This document shows positions 39,001 to 51,900 of a stretch of 64,000 bases of DNA, piece after piece; positions within the stretch are counted from its first letter, which is position 1; each line of letters opens with the position of its first letter. The notes under the pieces were generated by a model that saw nothing but the letters and a program-made list of their open reading frames with translations, was not told where the DNA came from and made no database searches. Source of the DNA: Babylonia areolata (taxonomy: Eukaryota; Mollusca; Gastropoda; Neogastropoda; Buccinidae). The stretch is from the NCBI RefSeq assembly GCF_041734735.1, contig NC_134891.1:5171230-5235229 (forward strand). Reading direction: 5' to 3'. Both the position numbers and the translations under genes were made by a program.

Positions 39001-40968
39001 ATTATAATTGAGTGCTTTGAACTGAGGGCAGATGATTCAGCTTAATTCTCTGTCTCGCTGTCTGTTTCCTTTTATTTCTCTCTGTTTCTGTCTCTTTCTC
39101 TTTTTCTCTCTCTCTCTCTCTCGCTCTCTCTTGGTTAATTAGTTTTTAAAGATGGAATGCTTAGCACCTGTATGTTCTTGTGGGTGGAGTACCACGCTCA
39201 GCACCTGTATGTTCTTGTGGGTGGGTGGAGTACCACGCTCAGCACCTGTATGTTCTTGTGGGTGGGTGGAGTACCACGCTCAGCACCTGTATGTTTTTTG
39301 GGTGGAGTACCACGCTCAGCACCTGTATGTTTTTTGGGTGGGGTACCACGCTTAGCACCTGTATGTTCTTGTGGGTGGGTGGAGTACCACGCTCAGCACC
39401 TGTATGTTCTTGTGGGTGGGTGGAGTACCACGCTTAGCACCTGTATGTTCTTGTGGGTGGGTGGAGTACCACGCTCAGCACCTGTATGTTTTTTGGGTGG
39501 GGTACCACGCTTAGCACCTGTATGTTCTTGTGGGTGGGTGGAGTACCACGCTTAGCACCTGTATGTTCTTGTGGGTGGGTGGAGTACCACGCTCAGCACC
39601 TGTATGTTTTTTGGGTGGGGTACCACACTTAGCACCTGTATGTTCTTGTGGGTGGGTGGAGTACCACGCTCAGCACCTGTATGTTTTTTGGGTGGGGTAC
39701 CACGCTTAGCACCTGTATGTTCTTGTGGGTGGGGTACCATTCTTTCTCTCTGTTTCTGTCTCTTTTTCTTTTTCTCTCTCTCTCGCTCTCTCTTGGTTAA
39801 TTATTTTTTTAAAAGATGGAATAGGTGTACTTTGGGTACTTTTTTGTTGTTGTTTACTTTTTTTTCTTTTTTTTTTTTTTCTTTGTTTACCTTTTTTTTT
39901 AAACATTTTTTTCTACTTTCTTTTTTGTACTAATTTTTAATACTTTTTTTCACTTTTTTTTTTTATACTTATTTTTTATACTTTTTTTTTTTAACCCCTT
40001 CAGTGCTAGGGGGAAAACAGCAGAAGGTGGTGTTTCAGGTCATAAAACATAATCCAAAACAATAAGCCTAAAACTGAGAAAATGGTCTGGAGATATACCA
40101 CTCCAGATGAACTGTGTGAATTTTCAGCCTTCCAGAGCTATTTCTCTTTATCTGATGACGTCATCAATGACGTCACTATGCACGCACATAATACGTTTAT
40201 GGCAGTCAAGGGGTATGGAAATTCTTGTATTGATATTTCTTTGGCCGTAGGGTAGGGGCTAGGTGAGAAGAAAAGGGTATTGTAAAGATACAGGTGTATT
40301 TTACAATTGATGTCTATGTACTGTTCTGTTCTTAGCATTTGTATTCACAGGCGAGCCCTCCACCTTGTCGTGCTATTCTGCACTAGTTGGGTCACAGTTA
40401 AGTGTGTGTAATTGAAAGGAAATTTTTTTTATCTGAAATTACGTTTAAATAACATACTTACCGTGACCCAAATTTAAGACCCTCCCCGCTTCCTGATCTC
40501 CCTGCTCGCTTCGCTGGTGATGGTATATTGCTGTCAAAAGAGGGCGCTAGCCAGGGGGACAAAGGGGAGGTTACCTACTTCCGGGAGGTTATCGGCCGTA
40601 GTACTTTCGTTTTCTCCGCATAGGCGGATAGTAGTTTGCACTGGACAGGAATGTCAGACCCCTGCCGGAGTCTGCACTAGTTGGGTCACGGTAAGTACGT
40701 TATTTAAACGTAATTTTAGATAGAAAATTTCCTATTAACACAATAACATACATTCCAGATCTTGATTGAGCTATGACAGATCAAACATGTAACAATTCTG
40801 ATCATATTTCTCTCACACACAGCAGAATTTTTATTTTCATTTTTATTTTATTTATTTTTTATTACAAATTATCAATGGTTTGTGTTCACATTCCCCTCCA
40901 CCTCACAAAAACGTCTGAGCATACAGATGGAGAAAGTTTATGAAAATTGTAGGTTGTGAAACAAGACT

Positions 40969-41005
<37 letters not shown>

Positions 41006-41918
41006 AAAGAGGCTTCCAACATTTCAGACCATAGGTCTGTCTTGGAACACAGTTCTGCACCAATGAGTGTTTGACAGCGCAGTCGGTTCCAGGTTCGACA
41101 GACTCTGACATGTCGGTGTCATCGAAAAGCAACTCCACCAAGCGTCGTCGTCACATCTCAGAGATTTCTGTTGGCAGTCCTGACGTCGTCATGAAGATGT
41201 CTTTTGATGGTACGAGTCCGCAAAACAGCTTTGTTTTGTTTTTTTGACGTTAGAAGGCAGCCATATGTTTCAGAATTATCTTTTGATAACAGAAGGCAGC
41301 CATGTGTTTCAGGAGCATCTTTTTGATGATAGAAGGCATCTACATGTTTCAGAATTATCTTTTGGCAATAGAAGGCAGCTTTATGGTTCAGGAGTATCTC
41401 TATCATGATAGAAGGCAGCCATATGTTTCAGAGGTTATTTTTTTTTACAATAGAATGTAGCTTCATGTTTCAAGAGTGTCTTTTTGACAATAGAAGGCAG
41501 CCATATATGTTTAAGGAGTTTCCGACGAAAGAAGGCAGCCATATGTTGCAGAAGTATAATTTATTAACTCGCACTACTTTCTTAACTTACTCGTAGTTTA
41601 CTTAACTTTAGCTTATCATTGACATTTTATCCCATTGTCTGCACATGTCTTAACAGTGAATTCCCATACCCGTGTATAGACGTTAAATCAGTCATGAGGA
41701 TGTTGCCGTGACAACACGTCTGTCTGTCTGTCCGACAGAGGACGCAGGAGGAGGAGGAGGAGGAGGGGGGAGCAGCAGTGCCTTTGTGGAGGGAGGGGTG
41801 GACAGCCCGGTGGTGGTGGTGGGGGGTGAGGGGGGGGAGGAGGAGGCCTCGGACGAGGTGGTCCACTGCATCTGTGGTCTGCAGGAGGAGACTGGAACCA
41901 TGATACAGGTCAGGGGAG

Positions 41919-41949
<31 letters not shown>

Positions 41950-42877
41950 TTTCTTCTTCTTCATCTTCTTCTTCTTTTTCTTCTTCTTCATCTTCTTCTT
42001 TTCTTCTTCTTTTTCTTCTTCTTCTTCTTCTTCTTTTTCGTCTTCTTCTTCTGCTTCTGCTTCTTCTTCTTCTTATTTATCATCATTGTTGTCTTATTTA
42101 TTTATTTATTATTATTATTATTTTATTATTATTATCATTACTACTACCTTTTTTTATATCATAATTATTATTTATTTATTTATTTATTTATTCATTTATT
42201 TATTTATGTAAGCTTATCTATTATTCATTCACCTTTTTTTCTTTTTTTTTTTCTCAAGGCCTGACTAAGCGCGTTGGGTTACGCTGCTGGTCAGGCATCT
42301 GCTTGGGAGATGTGGTGTAGTATATATGGATTTGTCCGAACGCGTGACGCCTCCTTGAGTGTGTGTGTTCATGTGTGTTTATATGTGTGTGTGCGTGTTT
42401 TCATATGTATGTGTGTGTGTGTGTGTGTGTGTTCATCGTGGTGTGTATGCTCATGTGTGTTTATGTCTGTGTGTGTTTGTGTTCATATGTGTGTGTTCTT
42501 ATATGGGTGTGTTTGTATGTGTGTCTATGTGTGTGTGTGTGTTCATGTGTGTTTATGTCAGTGTGTGTGTGTGTGTGTGTGTGTTTATGTGTGTGTTTAT
42601 GTGTGTGTGTGTGTACATATATGTTTATGTTTGTGTACATATGTTTGTGTGTGTGTGTTTACATGTGTTTATGTCTGTGTGTATTTGTGTGTGTGTGTGT
42701 TTATGTCTGTGTGTGTATGTTGATATGTGTGTGTGTGTGTGTGTGCAGTGTGACTGCTGTCAGTGCTGGCAGCACACCCAGTGCTGTGGGGTAGGGGATG
42801 AGGAACTGGACTCGGACAAGACTTACATTTGTTCCGTGTGTAAAAACCCACCAGGTAAGAACTGCACACCTGTTTGT

Positions 42878-42913
<36 letters not shown>

Positions 42914-45900
42914 ATCCAGGTAAGCACTTAACACCTGTAAACACCCATAGTGATTTTTGTAATCTGGTTCATTTTATTCATTCACAGAAATATGTGTGTT
43001 CATTATGCATTGATTGCACGAATGCGATTTCAATTTCTGTCTATGATCAAACCAATTATGCATGATTTATTATTGATTGTATCACCTTTTTTCCCTTTTC
43101 TATTTTTCCGTTATCCAGTTTGCGTTGTTTAACCCCTAGGCTGCCTGTATGATGAGATATCTCGTCATCGCAAGCATACAGATGTAACTCTTCGTTTGAC
43201 AGGTGTGCGCGAGAGTGACCAACGTTATTCCTGTACGGAACTCTTCATTTGACAGGTGTGCGCGAGAGTGACCGGTACCTGTACGACATGGACTGGTTCC
43301 GCAAGGGCCAGCTGCCGCGGTTCAGCTTCAGCCAGTGGGAGCGGGGTGGGAGGGAGGGGGAGCGGGAGAAGGAGAGGGTGGGCACGCATCACCTGATGGC
43401 TCAGCTGCTGGCCGTCAACAGGGTCATGCACGGGCTGCGGGAGGAGATCGCCGTCACCAGGTCAGTCACCCACCATCATGACGATGACGATTTAGATGTC
43501 ACCCACCATCATGACGATGACGATTTAGATGTCACCCACCATCATGACGACGACGATTTAGATGTCACCCACCATCATGACGACGACGATTTAGATGTCA
43601 CCCACCATCATGACGACGACGATTGAGATGTCACCCACCATCATGACGACGACGATTGAGATGTCACCCACCATCATGACGACGACGATTTACATACTTT
43701 TACAGCGCTTATCTTCGGTCAGTCACCCACCATCATGACGACGACGATTTAGATACTTTTACAGTGCTTATCTTCGGTCACCCACCATCATGACGACGAC
43801 GATTAACATACTTTTACAGCGCTTATCTTTGGTCACCCACCATCATGACGATCTAGATACTTGTACAGCGCCTATCTTCGGTCACCCACCATCATGACGA
43901 CTACGATTAACATACTATTACAGCGCCTATCTTCGGTCACCCACCATCATGACGACGACGATTTAGATACTTTTACAGCACTTATCTTCGGTCAGTCACC
44001 CACCATCATGACGACGACGATTTAGATACTTTTACAGCGCTTATCTTCGGTCACCCACCATCATGACGACGACGATTTAGATACTTTTACAGCGCTTATC
44101 TTCTGTCGGCCACCATCATGATGATGACGATTTACATACTTACACAGCTCTTATCTTCGGTCACCCACCATCATGACGACGACGATTTAGATACTTGTAC
44201 AGCTGCCTATCTTCAGTCAGTCACCCACCATCATGACGACGACGATTTAGATGTCACCCACCATCATGACGACGATGATTTAGATGTCACCCACCAATCA
44301 TTACGACGACTTTTAGATACTTGTACAGCGCTTATCTTCGGTCAGTCACCCACCATCATGACGACGATGATTTAGATGTCACCCACCATCATGACGACAA
44401 TGATTTAGATGTCACCCACCAATCATGACGACAATGATTTAGATGTCACCCACCATCATGACGACGATGATTTAGATACTTGTACAGCGCCTATCTTCGG
44501 TCACCCACCATCATGACGACGACGATTAACATACTTTTACAGCGCTTATCTTTGGTCACCCACCATCATGACGATCTAGATACTTGTACAACGCCTATCT
44601 TCGGTCACCCACCATCATGACGACGACGATTAACATACTATTACAGCGCCTATCTTCGGTCACCCACCATCATGACGACGACGATTTAGATACTTGTACA
44701 GCGCCTATCTTCGGTCAGTCACCCACCATCATGACGACGACGATTTAGATACTTGTACAGCGCCTATCTTCAGTCAGTCACCATCATTACGACGACGATT
44801 TAGATACTTGTACAGCGCCTATCTTCAGTCAGTCACCATCATGACGACGACGATTTAGATACTTTTACAGCGCTTATCTTCGGTCACCCACCATCATGAC
44901 GACGACGATTTAGATACTTTTACAGCGCTTATCTTCGGTCACCCACCATCATGACGACGACGATTTACATACTTACACAGCGCTTATCTTCAGTCACCCA
45001 CCATCATGACGACGATTTAGATACTTGTACAGCGCCTATCTTCAGTCAGTCACCCACCATCATGGTCACCCACCATCATGACGACGACGATTTAGATGTC
45101 ACCCACCAATCATTACGACGACTTTTAGATACTTATACAGCGCTTATCTTCGGTCAGTCACCCACCATCATGACGACGACGATTTAGATGTCACCCACCA
45201 ATCATTACGACGACGATTTAGATGTCACCCACCAATCATTACGACGACTATTTAGATGCTTACACAGCGCTTATCTTCGGTCAGTCACCCACCATCATGA
45301 CGACGATGATTTAGATACTTGTACAGCGCCTATCTTCGGTCACCCACCATCATGACGATGACGATTTAGATACTTATACAGCACTTATCTTCGGTCACCC
45401 AGCATCATGACGACGACGATTTAGATACTTATACAGCGCTTATCTTCGGTCAGTCACCCACCATCATGACGACGACGATTTAGATACTTGTACAGTGCCT
45501 ATCTTCGGTCACCCACCATCATTACGACGACGATTTAGATACTTTTACAGCGCTTATCTTCTGTCACCCACCATCATGACAACAACAATTTAGATACTTG
45601 TACAGCGCTTATCTTCGGTCACCCACCATAATGACGACGACGATTTAGATACTTTTACAGCGCTTATCTTCGGTCACCCACCATCATGACGACGACTATT
45701 TAGATACTTTTACAGCGCTTATCTTCTGTCAGCCACCATCATGACGACGACGATTTAGATACTTTTACAGCACTTATCTTCGGTCACCCACCATCATGAC
45801 GACGACGATGTACATACTTTTACAGCGCTTATCTTCAGTCAGTCACCCACCATCATGACGACGACGATTTAGATACTTATACAGCGCTTATCTTCGGTCA

Positions 45901-48900
45901 CCCACCATCATGACGACGACGATTTAGATGTCACCCACCATCATGACGACGACGATTTAGATGTCACCCACCAATCATTACGACGACTTTTAGATACTTA
46001 TACAGCGCTTATCTTTGGTCAGTCACCCACCATCATGACGACGATGATTTAGATGTCACCCACCATCATGACGACGACGATTTAGATGTCACCCACCAAT
46101 CATTACGACGACTATTTAGATGCTTACACAGCGCTTATCTTCGGTCAGTCACCCACCATCATGACGACGATGATTTAGATACTTGTACAGCGCCTATCTT
46201 CGGTCACCCACCATCATGACGATGACGATTTAGATACTTATACAGCACTTATCTTCGGTCACCCAGCATCATGACGACGACGATTTAGATACTTATACAG
46301 CGCTTATCTTCGGTCAGTCACCCACCATCATGACGACGACGATTTAGATACTTGTACAGTGCCTATCTTCAGTCACCCACCATCATTACGACGACGATTT
46401 AGATACTTTTACAGCGCTTATCTTCTGTCACCCACCATCATGACAACGACAATTTAGATACTTGTACAGCGCTTATCTTCGGTCACCCACCATCATGACG
46501 ACGACGATTTAGATACTTTTACAGCGCTTATCTTCGGTCACCCACCATCATGACGACGACGATTTAGATACTTTTACAGCGCCTATCTTTGGTCACCCAC
46601 CATCATGACGATTTAGATACTTGTACAGCACCTATCTTCGGTCACCCACCATCATGACAACGACGATTTAGATACTTTTACAGCGCTTATCTTCGGTCAG
46701 TCACCCACCATCATGACGACGACTATTTAGATACTTTTACAGCGCTTATCTTCTGTCGCCCACCATCATGACGATGATGATTTCGATACTTATACAGCGC
46801 TTATCTTTGGTCAGTCACCCACCATCATGAAGACGACGATTTAGATGTCACCCACCATCATGACGACGACGATTTAGATACTTGTACAGCACCTATCTTC
46901 TGTCAGACACCAGTGCCTTACAATCAAGGAGTCCTATTTGCTCAACAGGCTGCCTATCTTGGTAGAGCCAGCTGACTGCTGCCTTTGAGCGCTCAACATT
47001 TGTTTCCTGTGTAAGGTTTCAGTCATGCGCACACTCACAGAGACATGTAATGTTTTAAGTGTATGACCATTTTGTTTATTACCCCCTACATGTCGGCAGC
47101 CATACTGTGTTTTCCAGGGTGTGCAGGCTGGGTATGTTCGTTTTCCATAATCCACCTAACGCTGACATGATTTACAGGATCTTTAACGTGCTTATTTGAT
47201 CTTCTGGCTGCATATACACACAAAAGTGATGGCCTAGAGGTAACGCGTCTGCCCAGGAAGCGAGAGAATCTGAGCGTGCTGGTTCAAATCACGGCTCAGC
47301 CGCCGATATTTTCTCCCCCTCCACTAGACCTTGAGTGGTGGTCTGGACGCTAGTTGGCATTGGGGATGGTCCCCAAAGGCCAGCTAGCCTCCAAGGCTGC
47401 AGCATTGAAAGACAGTGCAATCTTACCTTGCCTCCTAGTTTGAGAGTCACAGTCCTTCATAGAATATTAAAAAGTATCATACAGATTTCTGTTTTGGCAT
47501 TGTTGTTGATTTGTATAGAGGCTGCCCAAACCTGCTCAGGGAGAATTTATAATCAAAAGTCATCAGAGTGACCCAGACTTGGCAGTCTCAATACAGCTTG
47601 TTTTTTTTATTATTATTATTTTTTTTTTTTAGAATATTTATTCAACTTTGTTTCAGTATTAAGACACTCACTCCTGTTTGGTTAAGCAGCCCTTGCATCC
47701 TGGCCAGAAACATTTCTGTATTACAGAAATTAGTCACATTTCTACACCTACCCACCCACAATCACGCACACAATATGAAGTCTTCCTTCTTCTTCTTCTG
47801 CGTTCACTCGTATGTACACGAGTGGGCTTTTACGTGTATGACCGTTTTTACCCCGCCATGTAGGCAGCCATACTCCGTTTTCGGGGGTGTGCATGCTGGG
47901 TATGTTCTTGTTTCCATAACCCACCGAACGCTGACATGGATTACAGGATCTTTAACGTGCGTATTTGATCTTCTGCTTGCATATACACACGAAGGGGATT
48001 CAGGCACTAGCAGGTCTGCACATATGTTGACCTGGGAGATCGTAAAAATCTCCACCCTTTACCCACCAGGCGCCGTCACCGTGATTCGAACCCGGGACCC
48101 TCAGATTGACAGTCCAACGCTTTAACCACTTGGCTATTGCGCCCATCGAAGTCTTCCAGTAGACAGGAAAAAAAACCACCAACAAAACCAACACACTCAC
48201 AAGGGGAGTGTAGTGGGTGGGAGGAGACAAGACATACAACTGTACAAACATGCCTCGTCACATCCAAAGGCCAATTTGAACAGGTGGGTTTTTAAAATTT
48301 TGTCTTTAAAGTTTTCACTTCATTGCCATCTGACCTGTGTTGGCCCCTGTCCTTTGACGACCCTGACCTTTGACACCCCCTGACCTGTGTTGACCCCTGA
48401 CCTTTGATGCTCCATGACTTTTGACGTCCTGTGACCAGTGTAGACCTCTGACCTGTGTTGACCCCTGACCTGTGTTGTGTTGACCCCTGACCTGTGTGTG
48501 TGTGTGTGTGTGTGTGAGCAGAGAGAAGGAGCACCCAGAGCTGCGACTGTGGCACCCAGAGCCCCCGAAAGAGTCTCGCTCCGTCGGAGTGTCCACAGCG
48601 GACGCCATGGACCCAGCACCCAGTGTACACATGGACCCTCCTCCCGGCCCCCCTCACCCTCACCCTCCCCCCGCCGCCAGGGAGGGCAGCCCCGGGGACC
48701 AGGGTGCCTGTGGCCCAGTCAGGGAGGTGTCCTTCGTCGCCGCCGCCCCTGGGTTGGAGGTTCCCACCCCCACAACCTCTACTTCAACAGAACCGGCGTC
48801 TGAGAAAACACTCAAAGCGGCCAGTGCTTCTGACAAAGAACCATCAGCGCCCTTGACGAGCGGTTTGGAAACGGGGAAGAGGACCGCTGAACAGTTGCCT

Positions 48901-51900
48901 TCGGGGGACCCAATCGCGGCTGACTCACTGCCATCGGTGAAAGGCGAGGTCGGTCTGACAGCGAAGGCGGGGTGTGAGGGTGGGGTGGAGGCTGGAGGAG
49001 GAGTGGTGGGGAAGGGCGTGGCCGACAGTGCGACGGGGGCGTCGGGTGTAACAGAGAAGGACAGCACGAACGCAGGGAGGGAAAGTGGGTCAGAGGGTCG
49101 TGAAGGGAGCCAGCAGTTAAACATCAGTGAGGGCAACGTCGACGGGACAGACCCTGCACCAGGGGGCGTGAAGAGAGAGGTGGACGCAGATGCCAAGGTG
49201 AAGGACACTGCCCCAGTCAACCCTGAGGGAAAGATGGGAGCGGAGAAAGACGCGGCAGGGAGCGTGGCAAAGGGAGAGGGTGTGATGAAGGTGAAGGGTG
49301 AGCCGGGCGATGAGGTGAAAACTGAACTGCTCGACACGTCCGGAGAACAGGTGAGCCGGCCCTCAGGTGGCAGTTCTCTGCCTCAAGCTTGATGTCTTTG
49401 TCGTTGATTTCTGTTCTTGTGTGTGTGTGTGAGTATATATATATTCACAGACACATTAATTTGCGGAGACTTTGTAACTTTGACTTCAGACATTATACAA
49501 TGAATACTATGGAACAGAACACAACACAGTAAGCAACACATACAGTAGAACACAACATAGTACATGACACACCACAACACACTACAATACAATACATCAC
49601 AGAGAGAAATGTGTTGTGGCACACAGCGCAAGACAATGCAGTTTTATGCAATACATCACAACAAAACACAGCACTGGTGTGTGGCCTCCTGGCGACCTAA
49701 CACTGATGGTTCATTGCGGACTGCCGATGCTGGGACTGTTGACAGATGATGGGTGTGGTGGTGCAAGGAGGGACTTGAAATGAGCGGTGTGGGAGTAGTG
49801 CCACTGAAACGGTGCGGATGGTGGGGAAGCAAAAAAGAACAAGAGAGGTAAGGCCTTCAAGGCTCACTTGTGACTGAGAGCAAAACGCACAAGCTTTTTA
49901 TGTATTGAGTATAATTTCAAAATCTAATGTTTAAGATGAGAAAGATCAGTTTAAAGCAAATTAAGTCCCCTAGCATTAATTACAGAGTAATTTCCCTTTT
50001 CTACTATCAGCGCCAAAACGTTTGCAAAATAAATAAAACTTCCATGCTTAGCAAAAGAAGTTCCTGTTTGAACAAAAAATGATAATAATAACTGCTCTTG
50101 TTGTTGGGTCAGAATATCAGATCAAAGTGCCAAGTTTAGAGAATACAAAAAATATAAATATAGCAGTAAATGCAGTTTGCATACAATTAGGCTTCATTAA
50201 TTATTTTTTTGTGCCCATCCCAGAGGTGCAATATTGTTTTAAACAAGATGACTGGAAAGAACTGAATTTTTCCTATTTTTATGCCAAATTTGGAGTCAAC
50301 TGACAAAGTATTTGCAGAGAAAATGTCAATGTTAAAGTTTACCATGGACACACAGACACACACACACACACACAGACAACCGAACACTGGGTTAAAACAT
50401 AGACTCACTTTGTTTACACAAGTGAGTCAAAAAAAAAAAGTAAAAGAACACAACACACTATGACAGAGCACAATAAGATGACAAGAGAACACAAGACAAC
50501 ACAGATCGATTCAGTGCAGTGCAATAGAACTTAACACAATACAATATTTAGATTTTTTTTTTTTTTTTTTTTCAAATTTCACCTTCATTTCACCCTCATT
50601 TGCCCAGTTTCCTCCAACTCTCCCTTCATTTACATCTCCCACCCCTTCTAACCGATAATACTCAAATGTATTCATAAATACTTTAACAAAATGTCTTCAG
50701 TCACTGATATGTGTGACATGGACATTAAACAGAATTCCTCCTCCTCCTCCACAATGCAACGCAGTGCGATTAACTCACTCAGGACGACAAGTTTTCTCCC
50801 TTGCTTTTCCCCACAGACGGCCCATTTGTCAGGGTTTGGAAAAAAATAACAAAAAATACAAAATACAGAGTAAGAAAATGAAACTTTCAGAACTGGTTTA
50901 TTACGTGTTGAGCTATTACATATAAAAAAAATCAAATTTCTCATCTTATTTTTACAGTTTTGCCATACGTAGAAAATAATGCCAATTTTTCACCCCAAAT
51001 CATCATACCCATGCTCGCTTTCTGCATTAAATTCACTTTCTTCTTCGACATCATCCACCTCTTCAGTGTCCGACCCTTCAGTTTGTAGCATTTCAAGTAC
51101 TTCGGCAACACTAAAACATTGCCGTCGCTGCCTTGTTCGCTCCACAACATTTTGAGAAGAGCCCGCTTTGCTAACAGGCTGGCACGCGAGCAGACGACCA
51201 GTCAGTGACTTTGTCAGCGTGTGTGCGAGATGAGCCACACATGGCAGGCTGGCCAATCATACCATTCGATTGTGGAGTGACCCAGAATAGTGCACTCTGC
51301 TTGGCTAATCACAAAATCACGTGTACAGCGCATGATGGATTTTTATTTCTTGAAAATGCTATTCCATTCCATCATCTGAAACCGAATACATTTTTTGTAG
51401 GAATGCTCACGTATTCCTTCGTCCAGAGAGAGTTAAACACTGTGCAACACAACACAATGCAACGCAGTGCAGTACAATTTGATACACTTCAGTACAATGC
51501 AATGCAGTGCCACAAAATACAGTACAACAGAACACAGTTCAGCACAACACAACACAGCGCAGTGCAATCTAAGGCAATACAATACAGTTCAGTATGATGC
51601 AGTGCAGTGCCACACAACACAATAGAACACAGCACAGTGCAGCACAACACAGCACACCCCACAGCACAACACCACACAATGCAGCACAAAACAGAGCACA
51701 GCACAACACAGCACAACACAACAAACTCAGGGTTGCAGGCGTAGACAGTGACCACATGCACCATGACCCATTTCGCTGACCGCAAACCGTTAGCAGTGTA
51801 CACACATTACAGCACAGAACAACATAGCACAACAGTACAATACAACACAGCACAACCGTACAACACAGCAAAACACAGCAAACACGGCATGACACAACAC

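Noticed and set aside
40440-40480. ATACTTACC resembling the 5' end of U1 snRNA
   Set aside because: No similarity to U1 beyond nine bases; it is the inverse of a donor-like motif in a fold-back element.
43461-46912. CRISPR-like array of repeats and spacers
   Set aside because: Unit lengths vary, the spacers are themselves repeated, and the setting is an intron of an animal gene.
48660-49337. Reverse frame of 225 codons opposite exon 18
   Set aside because: Shadow of the GC-rich exon 18; the forward frame matches PHF20 at its start and has matching splice phases.
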